Assembly: GCF_004168585.1 (NCBI RefSeq)
Contig: NZ_PGVH01000002.1
Coordinates: forward strand, 62,001 to 126,000
DNA length: 64,000 bases
Direction: 5' to 3'
Origin: Shewanella sp. OPT22
GTDB lineage: Bacteria; Pseudomonadota; Gammaproteobacteria; Enterobacterales; Shewanellaceae
A program made the position numbers and the translations under genes. Below are positions 1 to 9,483 of this stretch, in pieces. Numbering within the stretch: position 1 is the first letter of the stretch; each line of letters starts with the position of its first letter. A model generated the notes under the pieces. It had not been told where the DNA came from. It saw nothing but the letters and a program-made list of their open reading frames with translations, and searched no databases.

Positions 1-2913
1 TTCCTACCTTTAAAAGAAATTGCTAAAGATTACTTTCCAAAAGGATATACTTTCCAAGGCCGTCCAAACATCAAAGAAGTGGTTTCTGAAGGTCAAGAAG
101 TTATCGTACAAATTGATAAAGAAGAGCGTGGCAACAAAGGCGCTGCACTTACTACCTTTATCAGTTTGGCAGGTTCTTATTTAGTATTAATGCCAAATAA
201 TCCACGTGCCGGCGGTATTTCTCGTCGTATCGAAGGTGATGAGCGCACAGAGCTAAAAGCTGCACTATCACAATTAGACATACCACACGGCATGGGCTTA
301 ATTGTACGTACTGCTGGTGTTGGTAAAGATGCTGAAGAGCTAAAGTGGGATTTGAATGTTCTACAACACCACTGGAATGCCATTAAAGAAGCTGCAGACT
401 CAAAACCTGCACCATTTTTAATTCACCAAGAAAGTAATGTTATTGCTCGTGCAATCCGCGATTACTTACGCCGTGATGTTGGTGAGATCTTAATTGATCA
501 TGCTCGTATCTATGAAGAAGCGAAACAACATATTGGCTTAGTTAGACCTGATTTTGTAGAGCGTGTTAAACCGTACAAATCTGAAGTGCCATTATTTACA
601 CACTATCAGATTGAATCTCAAATTGAATCAGCGTTCCAACGTGAAGTACGTTTACCTTCTGGTGGTTCAATCGTAATCGATCCAACGGAAGCACTGACTT
701 CTATCGATATCAACTCTTCTCGTGCAACGAAAGGTGGCGATATTGAAGAAACTGCATTAAATACGAACCTCGAAGCAGCTGATGAAATTGCCCGTCAATT
801 ACGTCTTCGTGATTTAGGCGGCCTAGTTGTTATCGACTTTATCGATATGACTCCAGCTAAGCACCAACGCGAAGTAGAAAACCGTCTACGGGATGCAGTT
901 CAGCATGACAGAGCACGTGTTCAATTAGGTCGCATCTCACGCTTTGGTTTGATGGAAATGTCACGCCAACGTTTGCGTCCTTCTCTTGAAGAATCTGCTG
1001 CTAACTTGTGCCCACGCTGTCATGGTCAAGGTACTATTCGTGGTACTGAGTCTTTAGCGCTTTCTATCTTACGTTTAATGGAAGAAGAAGCGATTAAAGA
1101 AAACACCAAACAAATTGAAGCTATCGTCCCAGTTGACGTAGCAGCTTTCCTATTGAACGAAAAGCGTAAAGCAATTCGTATCACTGAAGAGCGCCACGGT
1201 GTTGATGTTTACGTAATTCCTGATTCACATATGACTACTCCGGACTACAAAGTAGTTCGTCTTCGTAAAGATGAAGAAGTTATTGAGTCAAGTTTTAACC
1301 GTACAGAAAAACCTGAGTCGAAACTTTACGAACCTCGTAAGTTAGAACGAGAAACTGCCGCTCAACCTGCTCTTAAAGGTTTCAGTGCACCGAAACAAGC
1401 GCCTAAAGCGACCAAACCTGCTAACGCAAAACCAGCTAAGAAAAAAGACTCTGAAAGCAAAGGATTATTTGCCTCTCTTGTTTCTGCAATCACTAGCTTA
1501 TTTAGCAGTGAAGAAAAACAACCAGAAAACAAGTCAAAGTCAGGCCGCAAGCCGCAAGACAGAAATCAGCGTCGCAACAACCGTCGTAATGACAAGCGTC
1601 GTCCTCGCAATAATGAAGCGAGAGATAACGAGTCTTCTGAGAATAAAGAACGTAAAGAACGTACACCTCGTAATGAAAAGCCTGAAGCTAAAGCTCGCCA
1701 ACCTAAAAAGCAAGTACAAGAGCCGAAGGAAGAAGCAGTACGCGAACGCCGTCAGCGTAGAAAGATACAGCGTAAGGTTCGTGTAAATAACGAACCGCAA
1801 GAAGAAACATTGCTCAACAATGCTGAAACCGAAGCTCAAGTTGTAGAGCCATCGAAAACTGAAGCTAAAGACAAGCCTGCGAAGAAAGAAGCGAGAGAAA
1901 CGAAACCTCGTCAAACTCGTCGTAAGCCAAAAGCAAAAGCCGAAGTAAAAGAACTTGCTGCAGAGCAAAAGGTTGAAGTTGAAGCTAAAGCTGAAGAAAC
2001 TAAAGTTGCAGTTTCTGACAAAGAACAAGCGATTGTTGACCAAGAAGTTCAGCCTACTAATACTGAAATTCAAGTAGATGAAACTAGCTCTCAAGAAGTT
2101 GTTGCAGACAATCAGGTTGACGAATCAGAAGATAAAGAGCCTACTCGCCGTAGTCGACGTAGCCCTCGCCACTTAAGAGCAGCAGGCCAAAAACGTCGTC
2201 GTGATGAAAAACCTGCTCAGTCTGAAGATGCGCCAGTATTCGAAGCTCACGAAGAGATGCCAATCACCTTCGATTTCGAACAATTAGAAAGTTCAGATGC
2301 AGCAGAAGCTACTGAGAAACCAGCCCAAGCAGAATTGTTTGTAGAAGCTGAAGCAAAAGCTACAGAAGAAACAACTAATGAAGTTGAAACTGAAACAGTA
2401 GAAAAGCCTAAAAAGCCAGCTAGAAAGCCAAGAGCTAAAAAAGCTGACAAACAGGCTGAGCCTAAAGCAGTTGAAGCATCAACAGAAGATAAAGTTCCAG
2501 AAGCTGAAGTAACTCAAGACGTTGTTGCAGATGTTGAAACTAAACCTGTCGTTGCAGTTCACGACGAAGGAGATTCAACAGTAGCTGAAGCAACAGCTGA
2601 CGATGTTCAACCAGTTGAAAAGCACGAAGAAGCATTACAAGAAGACATTATTATTGTTGAGCCTGTAAAAGCAACTGAAGTTAAAGCTGAAAAACCAGCT
2701 AGAAAGCCAAGAGCTAAAAATAAAGTTGTTGCTAAGCCTTCAAGCCGTTTTGAGACAATGACGAGCTCAGATACGAAAAAACCTGAAGTAATGCCTAAGC
2801 GAGACGTTGAAACTCCAAAAGGACGTATTTACGAACGTTCTGAAGTTGAGGTCGAACCAAAAGATCGTGCAGTAAACCGTGCACAATCTGAAATGGCGAG
2901 TCCTCAGATTTAA
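1..2913 (+). CDS. rne: Ribonuclease E, 5'-truncated by window edge
   Basis: Essential endoribonuclease and scaffold of the RNA degradosome, acting in mRNA decay and rRNA/tRNA processing at the inner membrane. The frame is open from base 1 and already reads like the E. coli S1 domain end (FLPLKEIA...GRPNIK), so about 65 N-terminal residues lie outside the window; the GTG at 79 is not the start. The DNase I-like catalytic core is intact, with the aspartates of [13 protein letters not shown] and VVIDFIDMT, and the zinc-link CPRC near base 1010. From about base 1300 the protein becomes a long Lys/Arg/Glu/Ala/Pro-rich disordered tail. An Arg-rich block ([19 protein letters not shown]) near base 2150 resembles the RNA-binding AR2 segment of E. 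coli RNase E. The peptide PARKPRAK occurs twice, encoded by an identical 26-bp DNA repeat (2416-2441 and 2695-2720). A terminator follows. Identification is very sure; tail functions are inferred. Confidence 0.97.
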   Translation, partial: FLPLKEIAKDYFPKGYTFQGRPNIKEVVSEGQEVIVQIDKEERGNKGAALTTFISLAGSYLVLMPNNPRAGGISRRIEGDERTELKAALSQLDIPHGMGLIVRTAGVGKDAEELKWDLNVLQHHWNAIKEAADSKPAPFLIHQESNVIARAIRDYLRRDVGEILIDHARIYEEAKQHIGLVRPDFVERVKPYKSEVPLFTHYQIESQIESAFQREVRLPSGGSIVIDPTEALTSIDINSSRATKGGDIEETALNTNLEAADEIARQLRLRDLGGLVVIDFIDMTPAKHQREVENRLRDAVQHDRARVQLGRISRFGLMEMSRQRLRPSLEESAANLCPRCHGQGTIRGTESLALSILRLMEEEAIKENTKQIEAIVPVDVAAFLLNEKRKAIRITEERHGVDVYVIPDSHMTTPDYKVVRLRKDEEVIESSFNRTEKPESKLYEPRKLERETAAQPALKGFSAPKQAPKATKPANAKPAKKKDSESKGLFASLVSAITSLFSSEEKQPENKSKSGRKPQDRNQRRNNRRNDKRRPRNNEARDNESSENKERKERTPRNEKPEAKARQPKKQVQEPKEEAVRERRQRRKIQRKVRVNNEPQEETLLNNAETEAQVVEPSKTEAKDKPAKKEARETKPRQTRRKPKAKAEVKELAAEQKVEVEAKAEETKVAVSDKEQAIVDQEVQPTNTEIQVDETSSQEVVADNQVDESEDKEPTRRSRRSPRHLRAAGQKRRRDEKPAQSEDAPVFEAHEEMPITFDFEQLESSDAAEATEKPAQAELFVEAEAKATEETTNEVETETVEKPKKPARKPRAKKADKQAEPKAVEASTEDKVPEAEVTQDVVADVETKPVVAVHDEGDSTVAEATADDVQPVEKHEEALQEDIIIVEPVKATEVKAEKPARKPRAKNKVVAKPSSRFETMTSSDTKKPEVMPKRDVETPKGRIYERSEVEVEPKDRAVNRAQSEMASPQI

Positions 2914-2939
2914 CTCAACTTGATTGAGTTAAGAAAAAG

Positions 2940-2970
2940 AAAACGCCTTTTCATTTGAAAAGGCGTTTTT
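2940..2970 (+). terminator. Rho-independent terminator of rne
   Basis: AAAACGCCTTTTC, loop ATTT, then GAAAAGGCGTTTTT: a long stem ending in a T-run, 27 bases after the rne stop codon. Confidence 0.9.
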
Positions 2971-2999
2971 GTATCAAGAAGTTCATTTTAATCACTGTT

Positions 3000-3200
3000 T
3001 AACCTAGAAAACTCAGTTGGGTACGTTCTCAAGCGCAGAAAAAAATTGTCGGTAGCAAGGCAGAACGTGCAGCAAGTAGTTAATCTACTTGCAAATGTTC
3101 TAACGTAGGTAACGGCAATTTTAGCCAGCTTGTGAGCGTAGAGCGATTCACACAATAGGTGATAACAGTTAATTAGCGTTCAACTGAGTTTTTTAGGTTT
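3000..3200. repeat. Palindromic ~200-bp intergenic repeat, MITE-like
   Basis: The ends are inverted repeats: AACCTAGAAAACTCAGTTG at 3001-3019 and CAACTGAGTTTTTTAGGTT at 3181-3199, matching at 18 of 19 positions when one is reversed. In the centre is a perfect 8-bp hairpin, GCAAGTAG-TTAAT-CTACTTGC (3072-3092). The arms between also pair imperfectly (AGAACGTGC with GCAAATGTTCT-like sequence, AATTGTCGGTA with AACGGCAATT). The whole segment could fold into one long imperfect hairpin. No ORF of note. This fills the 327-base gap between rne and the CopD-like gene. Whether it is mobile or a structured RNA cannot be told from one copy. Confidence 0.7.
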
Positions 3201-3240
3201 AATTAAACTTAAGCTCAATAGAGATTTATTTACATAAACT

Positions 3241-3684
3241 TTAACTTAATAAACCAGTCCTAAAAGATAAACCCACTAAAGCAAACAATATACTGATAAT
3301 GGTCACAGGAATAATATGCCAAGCTAAAGACCACAGTGTTTTTTCAGATAGTTTTGGTATCACCCTCAAGCGTGCATCGATCGCAAAAATTGCAGTTAAT
3401 AGCAGTAATATCAATTTGTAACTGATTAACTTAGATATTGGGTTTGAGAAATCAAATAAGGTCACACCATCAGGCATCATAAATTTCATCAAGTATAGGC
3501 CTGTTGAAATCTGAATAATGAGGGCTGGAATACCAATTTTTTCGTAGCAATTTTCGAATAGCTTAATGAACGCTAAATCTTTATGTCTAATTGAGTAAGG
3601 CAAGATAGTGGTGGCGAGCACGATATGCCCTCCAGTCCATATGGTTGCAGCCAATAAGTGAAGTGTCAGAGCGACAGTGTACAT
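3241..3684 (-). CDS. CopD-like integral membrane protein
   Basis: A 147-residue protein with four predicted membrane helices (about residues 4-26, 48-68, 84-104, 120-142). The pattern of His and Trp in the first helix (LHLLAATIWTGGH) is typical of the CopD/PF05425 superfamily, membrane proteins linked to copper handling or, in other branches, to heme-containing membrane proteins. Histidines 9 and 20 in helix 1 and His123 in the last helix could bind metal or heme. It stands alone, with a repeat element downstream and no copper gene beside it, so a copper role is not supported by context. The start has GGA nine bases upstream. Family assignment is likely; function is unknown. Confidence 0.7.
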   Translation of the reverse strand: MYTVALTLHLLAATIWTGGHIVLATTILPYSIRHKDLAFIKLFENCYEKIGIPALIIQISTGLYLMKFMMPDGVTLFDFSNPISKLISYKLILLLLTAIFAIDARLRVIPKLSEKTLWSLAWHIIPVTIISILFALVGLSFRTGLLS

Positions 3685-3825
3685 AGATAAGATCCAATAT
3701 TGTCATTTGCACAAATCTTAGCAATTATGAGTCATAAAGAAATTGATTTTGGACAATTACGAATTATAAATATCTATATTTAGATCTTATCCCATAATAG
3801 TTTCTTATACTCTTAGCTCTGGATC

Positions 3826-4974
3826 TTAATCTCTCAACCTCGCTATCTCCTCATCATTCTGCTTGCTATACTCCTTGGTCATCTCAAGTTCGACTTTAGT
3901 CATGATTATCGCCCCTAATTTTTTCAACTCTTCTAAAAAGTTTACTTTATCGCAGTGAAGTGTTCCCAGTTTACTGATAGATTCATGCAACCTTTTGACT
4001 CGCTTACCTAACGTTCCTTTAGCAACTAATAAATTACAGCAATCTAAACTGATTTTTTTACATTCATCTGATTGAGTGATGATTCCTCTATTATAAAGAG
4101 AGCAAACCCACCCCCTCCAATGCTCTTTGAACTCGATAGAATTTAATGAATAGCACTGTTCTTTTTCCATTTGCTCTATAACAGACCTCAATGCTGAGAG
4201 GGTTACCTTTTCTTGATTTGATTCAAACTGAGGTTCGATAGAAAGATCATCTAAATATGATTTGAAGCCGTCGTAATCTAAATTAGCTATACGCATAATT
4301 TCCTCAGATAAACTCTTAAAAAAATCTGCTTCAGTTAATAAAATAGGGCTGGCCTCCTGACCCACAGTACTAATGGAATATCGTTCACCAGCCCTCCCAG
4401 ATTTACTTACCGTAATCCGTAACTTGGGTACTGAATCTGAAGCAGATGCTGACGACTCATCAATTGGATTACTTTCTAATTTAGTTATCTTTACCGCTTC
4501 TTCTGGTTCGCATGGGGACTTTCTTTTGTGCTTGCCTCTCTCGGTTGTCGTAACTTCATTTTGCTTTTTTATGAATGATTGAAGAATACCATTACTCGAA
4601 TGCGTACTCTTAACAGCAAACTGTAAATGCTTCTTTTCATTTGAATGTGCAGTTGGGGTTATTGCATCTTCAATACCAGACGGCTTTGAATTAGAAACTT
4701 CAGATCGTTCAACCAATTTAAATAAATGACCACCAATATCAGTGCAATATAGAATGGGGGCTCCAACTGCAACCAAAAAACTATTATGTTCTATAAACCA
4801 ACTTTGTGACGTCACTTGCGTATCCAGAAACTGATCACAATACCTTTCACAAACCTTCCAATCTTTTGTTATTTCAACAACAGAGCTGCTTTCGCCGGAT
4901 ATAGGATCTGTGACTGTTCTCGTTACCTGAGTATTAGGACCTATATCAACTGTATTTACACCATCAACTGACAT
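3826..4974 (-). CDS. Orphan hypothetical protein, 382 aa
   Basis: I do not recognise this protein. I chose the ATG at 4974 (MSVDGVNTVDIG) over the upstream ATG at 5016 because GGA lies five bases before it and the extra 14 residues look like translated leader. No signal peptide or membrane segment is visible. The N-terminal ~95 residues are mixed in character and could be a small beta-rich domain. Residues about 100-200 are polar and low in hydrophobics, with a basic patch (GKHKRKSPCEP). The C-terminal half is Leu/Glu/Lys-rich and probably helical, with many cysteines for a cytoplasmic protein. It stands alone between a CopD-like gene and a repeat element. General style resembles the other orphan proteins in the window (15224-16015, 23153-25099, 57905-58885). 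Secretion or effector status is speculation. Confidence 0.65.
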   Translation of the reverse strand: MSVDGVNTVDIGPNTQVTRTVTDPISGESSSVVEITKDWKVCERYCDQFLDTQVTSQSWFIEHNSFLVAVGAPILYCTDIGGHLFKLVERSEVSNSKPSGIEDAITPTAHSNEKKHLQFAVKSTHSSNGILQSFIKKQNEVTTTERGKHKRKSPCEPEEAVKITKLESNPIDESSASASDSVPKLRITVSKSGRAGERYSISTVGQEASPILLTEADFFKSLSEEIMRIANLDYDGFKSYLDDLSIEPQFESNQEKVTLSALRSVIEQMEKEQCYSLNSIEFKEHWRGWVCSLYNRGIITQSDECKKISLDCCNLLVAKGTLGKRVKRLHESISKLGTLHCDKVNFLEELKKLGAIIMTKVELEMTKEYSKQNDEEIARLRD

Positions 4975-5079
4975 ATCATTCCGATAAATATTCAAATAAT
5001 GAACATTATCAAACAATTTCAGAACAGTATCTGTTAAATTTCGTTAATGATTTTACTCGCGCAGGAAGAATGAAATAAA

Positions 5080-5357
5080 AAGCCTAGCGTTTAATGAGCG
5101 GCTGTTTCTCTTTTGTGGTTGATAAATTGATTGTTTGATTCAAGGCAGAGCTTGTGCAGTTTGGTTTCTAACAATAGGCAAGCGATAACGATGAAGGGAC
5201 GACCAATTATCGCTGACTGCGTTACTTTTTGAGCATTCATTGTTCTGTGTTGTAACCAGTTTACTTAGATAGCTAAGCTCCAAAGCTCACACTTTAAACA
5301 GGCAAATGCTCAAATCGCATAAAATTTAATTCTAAAAGACAAACAGCCCCTAGGCTT
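5080..5357. repeat. Second palindromic intergenic element with inverted ends
   Basis: This fills most of the 349 to 390-base gap between the orphan gene and the chemoreceptor gene. The right end AAACAGCCCCTAGGCTT (5341-5357) is, when reversed, AAGCCTAGGGGCTGTTT. The left end has the same two blocks, AAGCCTAG (5080-5087) and GGCTGTTT (5100-5107), split by 12 extra bases. Internal short dyads (TTTGAGCATT near 5227 and AATGCTCAAA near 5306) suggest a fold-back structure. There is no credible ORF. It differs in sequence from the 3000-3200 element. I infer a MITE-like or structured repeat; a genome-wide copy count would settle it. Confidence 0.5.
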
Positions 5358-5365
5358 CAACAATT

Positions 5366-7366
5366 TTATATCGAAAGGTTAAACTGTTTAACTCGGTTGT
5401 CCAGCTGTTCAGAAGCTTCTGCTAACTCACTGTTTAATTGACTTATCTTTCCTGCTATATTGCTGGAATTAGAATACAATTCATTTATCTCAGTAGCGTT
5501 ATTGCTAACCTCTTCTGTAACTGCGCTTTGCTGATCAGTTGCTGTTGCAATCTGTACATTCATGTCATCAATGGTACTGACAAACTGAACAATGCGATTT
5601 AAATCTTCTCCAGCCGTTTGAACTTCAGATACGCTTTCATGAGCTTTTTCTAGTCCACGTGACATTGCTTGTACAGCTTCCTCAGCGCCGGACTGAAGAC
5701 GGTCGGTCATATTTTTAATATCAGCTGTCGACGCTTTTGCTCGTTGAGCAAGGCTTCTTACTTCATCTGCCACCACTGCGAATCCACGCCCAGTTTCACC
5801 TGCTCTAGCAGCCTCAATGGCCGCATTCAAAGCAAGTAGATTGGTTTGCTCTGCAATACCCGAAATAACATCTAACACACCTACAATGCCATGAATTTCT
5901 TTATCCAGATTGTTGATTGCACTTGAGGCTGCATTCATTTCTGCAGAAAGATCGTGAATTGATTTATCTGTCTTTTCGACTTCTGTATTCCCTTCTCTAG
6001 CCTCCTGAGCAGCTTCAGACGATGCATGAGCAGCATCGGCAGCATTTGAAGCAATTTGGCTAACAGTAGCACTGAGTTCCGTCATTGCCGCAGCAACCTG
6101 TTCAGCCTGGCTTTGACCTTTTAGAACATCACTTTGCATCTCTTCACTTGCGAGATTAATGTGCTCGACGGTATTCGCAATTAATACTGAACTTTCTTTT
6201 GTGTTGAGGATAACTTTTTCAAATTCCGTCATCATACAATTAAAAGCTTTAGACAATTCACCCAACTCATCTTTAGCTGAGTTATCTATTCGAATAGACA
6301 GATCTAGCTCATTACCTGCTCGAGCAATGCTTTTGCTTAAAAACTTAATGTTTGAGCGAAGATAACCTGCAATTGATAGTGTTAATACAAATATAATTAA
6401 GACGAGTACAGATAACGCCAGTGAACCAAAAATCAAAAACATCTCTGCTGATTTTAGCTTTACCTTCGTCAGGTCAATGATTTGAGAAGAAAGATGTAAC
6501 TCGAACTTTCTTAGTAATTCAATTCTACTTGTTGCTACTTTAAACCAAGACTCTGTCGTTGTGGTTTCAATTTGATCTATGTTCATATCACGAACAACAT
6601 TTCTTAAATGCTCTACTGTAGATACAGCTTCTGAACTGAGAACTTGATTTTGATATCTCGTGATGTTCTTTTTAGAAGAAAGCGCAAAAAAACGATTTTC
6701 AAAACTTTGTTGTTCAGCAACCAAATTAATGAACTTAGCAAATTTATGACTTGGAATATTGCTCTTACCGAAAGTTGTACTTAATACTGCACGTTCAATC
6801 CCTGCTCTCTCCTTCATCTGAAGGTAAGCACCAAATGCTGCTACCTCTATTGAAATTGTGTGGTCTTGCGCTTGCTTCGCAATAACATCAACCACTGAAA
6901 GCAGTTGTTTATTGATCTCCGTATAGTAAGCGACTTGATCTTTCAGGGAAATATTGAGGGTATCGACACTTTGTCGAATCGAGTTTAATTCTGATAGCTC
7001 TCTTTCAAGTTGATTTAATCCGGAGTCGATACTTGAAGAATAGTGAGTATTAATTATTTTTTGTTTGAGCTTTTGAATTTCTTTATTAACGAGCTGTCTC
7101 TGAGAGACAAGCTTCAGTTTGAATGAAACGCCACCTGAACTTATAAATCCTGCGCTCATTCCTCGTTCTTTTTGAAGTTGGTGCACTAAATTACTGTTCG
7201 TTTCAGCCAATTCTGTCAACTGCACTAAAGAATGTAAATTTTGGTAAGACTCCCACTCCTCCTTGATCAACAAACTTCCCCCAATCAAAGCACCAATAAT
7301 TGGAGGGCAAATTAATAGCGCCAATTTCTGAGTAATACCCAGATTTAAAATCCATTGCCAACGCAT
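5366..7366 (-). CDS. Methyl-accepting chemotaxis protein with NIT domain
   Basis: A 666-residue inner-membrane chemoreceptor. Order: short cytoplasmic N-terminus; TM1 about residues 13-32; periplasmic all-helical sensor about 35-305 carrying the hallmark [18 protein letters not shown] of the NIT (nitrate- and nitrite-sensing, PF08376) family; TM2 about 309-335; HAMP about 336-390; and a cytoplasmic signalling coiled coil whose hairpin tip reads [19 protein letters not shown]...[15 protein letters not shown], the site that contacts CheA and CheW. It ends VKQFNLSI, so there is no C-terminal CheR/CheB docking pentapeptide. Ligand is inferred from the family as nitrate/nitrite or a related anion. 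An FNR-like box sits 138 bases upstream, which would fit anaerobic control. Confidence 0.93.
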   Translation of the reverse strand: MRWQWILNLGITQKLALLICPPIIGALIGGSLLIKEEWESYQNLHSLVQLTELAETNSNLVHQLQKERGMSAGFISSGGVSFKLKLVSQRQLVNKEIQKLKQKIINTHYSSSIDSGLNQLERELSELNSIRQSVDTLNISLKDQVAYYTEINKQLLSVVDVIAKQAQDHTISIEVAAFGAYLQMKERAGIERAVLSTTFGKSNIPSHKFAKFINLVAEQQSFENRFFALSSKKNITRYQNQVLSSEAVSTVEHLRNVVRDMNIDQIETTTTESWFKVATSRIELLRKFELHLSSQIIDLTKVKLKSAEMFLIFGSLALSVLVLIIFVLTLSIAGYLRSNIKFLSKSIARAGNELDLSIRIDNSAKDELGELSKAFNCMMTEFEKVILNTKESSVLIANTVEHINLASEEMQSDVLKGQSQAEQVAAAMTELSATVSQIASNAADAAHASSEAAQEAREGNTEVEKTDKSIHDLSAEMNAASSAINNLDKEIHGIVGVLDVISGIAEQTNLLALNAAIEAARAGETGRGFAVVADEVRSLAQRAKASTADIKNMTDRLQSGAEEAVQAMSRGLEKAHESVSEVQTAGEDLNRIVQFVSTIDDMNVQIATATDQQSAVTEEVSNNATEINELYSNSSNIAGKISQLNSELAEASEQLDNRVKQFNLSI

Positions 7367-7503
7367 ATTTCAACCCCATATTTAATCATTCAGTGCCATA
7401 AGGCGACACTATTTTTATGAGGAGTAAGTTAAATTTTAAACAAACATAAGTAAACACTCTAGGATTAGAAATTGAACAAACTTTAACTTCTGGGCATGTT
7501 TTA

Positions 7504-7517
7504 TTGACACTGATCAA
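7504..7517. promoter_or_regulatory. FNR/EtrA-like binding site
   Basis: TTGACACTGATCAA matches the FNR consensus TTGAT-N4-ATCAA with one mismatch. It lies in the 339-base gap between the divergent NIT chemoreceptor (start 7366) and the SIMPL gene (start 7706). The rest of that gap is AT-rich with no other structure I can support. Confidence 0.5.
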
Positions 7518-7705
7518 ACTTTATTTTGAACTACATCACGAAAACGAATCAAAACCGCAGCTATAGCTCACATCAAGAAAATGACAGCATGACATCAATG
7601 TTATTTTAACAGTACATATTTAGTGCTATTACCCTACTTCTAGTTCTACTTTACATCGATTTTTTTTTCTATATTCTCATTGATACTGAATGATCGGAGA
7701 GCAAG

Positions 7706-8425
7706 ATGAAAAATACTAATTATCAAAGCGCCCTCATACTTGGAATATTAATAGCCTTAGGGTTATCAATATTGGGCTATACACTCGGAAACTCAGCCAT
7801 AAAATACCGCCAGTTTGAACGTACTGTGAATGTAAAAGGCCTGTCTGAAAGAGATTACCCTGCAGACGTCGTTATTTGGCCGATTCAATACACCGTCGCT
7901 GACAACAAAATCAGTGGGATCTATGATTCAATTGAAACAAATACAACAAAAATAAAAGATTTTCTTATCAAGAATGGCATTAAAGCTTCTGAGATTTCAG
8001 TTTCCTCTCCTGAGATCACCGACAAATCAGCACAACGATACAGCAGTGACTCAAAAGCCGAATTCCGCTATACAGCCCAACAAACTGTGACCGTATACTC
8101 TAAGCAAGTCGACAAGGTCCGAAACGTTATGGGGGCGCTGTCTGAACTAGGTAAACAAGGCATTGTATTTAATGGCAATGATTATAATGCGCGAACTGAA
8201 TACCTCTTTACACGACTAAATGAGATTAAACCGAAGATGATTGAAGAAGCGACAAAAAATGCGCGAGTCGTTGCTGAGAAGTTCGCTTCGGATTCTAAGA
8301 GTAGTCTAGGTAAAATAAAGACAGCTTCACAAGGTCAGTTTAGTATTTCTGAAAGAGACAAAAACAACCCACAAATTAAAAAGGTAAGAGTTGTTTCAAC
8401 AGTAACCTACTATCTTTCAGATTAA
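7706..8425 (+). CDS. SIMPL-domain (DUF541) periplasmic protein
   Basis: A 239-residue protein with one N-terminal hydrophobic segment (about residues 9-28) that is a signal anchor or signal peptide, followed by a SIMPL/DUF541 domain. Diagnostic parts are the opening TVNVKGLSERDYPADVVIWPIQY, the repeated 'IKDFLIKNGIKASEISVSSPEI' type alpha/beta units, and the closing VRVVSTVTYYL strand. Members are periplasmic or outer-membrane associated, and some (such as E. coli YggE) are linked to oxidative stress, but no biochemical reaction is established. A good Shine-Dalgarno sequence (GGAGAG) precedes the ATG. It stands alone and converges directly on oleD, with adjacent stop codons. Confidence 0.85.
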   Translation: MKNTNYQSALILGILIALGLSILGYTLGNSAIKYRQFERTVNVKGLSERDYPADVVIWPIQYTVADNKISGIYDSIETNTTKIKDFLIKNGIKASEISVSSPEITDKSAQRYSSDSKAEFRYTAQQTVTVYSKQVDKVRNVMGALSELGKQGIVFNGNDYNARTEYLFTRLNEIKPKMIEEATKNARVVAEKFASDSKSSLGKIKTASQGQFSISERDKNNPQIKKVRVVSTVTYYLSD

Positions 8426-9466
8426 TTATTTGAGCGAGTTAGCCAGTCGTTCCATACCTTCTTTGATTGTGACTAGAGGCTGATAATCAAAATCGTTTTT
8501 AGCTTTTGAAATATCAAAATAATGGCTACAGGATAACTGTTTAGCAACAAAACGAGTCATCATTGGCTCGTCTTGTTTATTGAGCACTTTATATATCACT
8601 TCCAACAAAGCGCCTACAGCAAAAGCTAAACTCACTGGCACTCTTTTCGTGACGGGTGGCAAACCATCGCAGACCAAAATTAAGTTGAGCATTTCAGCCA
8701 TTTTTATAGGCTCGTCATTACTTAAAAAATAGGCTTGCCCAGCACACTTCGAATTCTTAGACATGAGCTCATTCGCAGCTTGGATGTGTGCATAAGCGGC
8801 ATTGTCAATAAAAATTGTATCAACTAATTTATCTTTCTTTCCGACTAGCTTTAGCCGACCTGCTTTTCCTCGTTCTAATACTCTTGGTACTAAATGCGGA
8901 TCTCTTGGGCCCCAAATTAAGTGCGGTCTTAATGCGACTGTTTTTAAAGTCGTATTGTTTGAATCTAAAATGAGACGTTCTGCCAATGACTTTGAGTGAG
9001 CGTAATAATTTAAAAAATGAGTCGCATGAGGCGTGCTTTCATCAATACCGTCTTCATCTTCACCATTAAAAGTAACACTCGGTGTACTGGTGTACACCAG
9101 ATATGGAATATTGTGGTTCTTACAGCCTTTTACAATATTCGATGCACCATCAACATTAGGTTTGAAGTAACTGTCTCGGTCTCCCCAAACACCAGCTTTT
9201 GAAGCCACATGAAAGACTAAATCACAACCTTGCATTGCATCAACAACAGCTTGTTCATTAGCTAAGTCACCTTTAACCATTGTCACACCCAGTTTTTCTA
9301 GTTCAGGGTAATTACCACGAGCAAAACCAGTAACCTTAATACCTGCTGCAATTAACCTTAAGGTTATCGCTTGACCTAGAAACCCGCCGGCACCAGTGAC
9401 AAATACATGACGTACTTCTGAAGCTAATTTTTCAAGCGCTTGTTGTTCTAGATGATGTAATTCCAT
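8426..9466 (-). CDS. oleD: OleD, 2-alkyl-3-ketoalkanoate reductase
   Basis: NADPH-dependent short-chain dehydrogenase/epimerase-type enzyme that reduces the 2-alkyl-3-keto acid made by OleA to the 2-alkyl-3-hydroxy acid, the second step of long-chain olefin synthesis. The N-terminal Rossmann motif TGAGGFLG (about residues 22-29) and the catalytic YxxxK (YAHSK, about residue 155) are present. About 346 residues, normal for OleD. I chose the ATG at 9466 (MELHHLEQ), 18 bases after oleC ends. A longer reading frame begins at a TTG inside oleC, which is less likely. It is last in the oleABCD operon and, with OleB and OleC, is known in other species to form a large multi-enzyme assembly. Confidence 0.93.
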   Translation of the reverse strand: MELHHLEQQALEKLASEVRHVFVTGAGGFLGQAITLRLIAAGIKVTGFARGNYPELEKLGVTMVKGDLANEQAVVDAMQGCDLVFHVASKAGVWGDRDSYFKPNVDGASNIVKGCKNHNIPYLVYTSTPSVTFNGEDEDGIDESTPHATHFLNYYAHSKSLAERLILDSNNTTLKTVALRPHLIWGPRDPHLVPRVLERGKAGRLKLVGKKDKLVDTIFIDNAAYAHIQAANELMSKNSKCAGQAYFLSNDEPIKMAEMLNLILVCDGLPPVTKRVPVSLAFAVGALLEVIYKVLNKQDEPMMTRFVAKQLSCSHYFDISKAKNDFDYQPLVTIKEGMERLANSLK

Positions 9467-9483
9467 AGTATTCAAACCTAAAT

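Noticed and set aside
1540..2094. 184-residue open frame on the minus strand inside rne
   Set aside because: Its translation is Phe/Arg/Leu-rich antisense of the Lys/Glu-rich RNase E tail; no ribosome site and no family. It is a shadow of rne composition.
3685..3791. Inverted pair GATAAGATC / GATCTTATC around the CopD-like start
   Set aside because: Only 9 bases, about 90 apart, and one copy is part of the ribosome-site region. Too weak to call.
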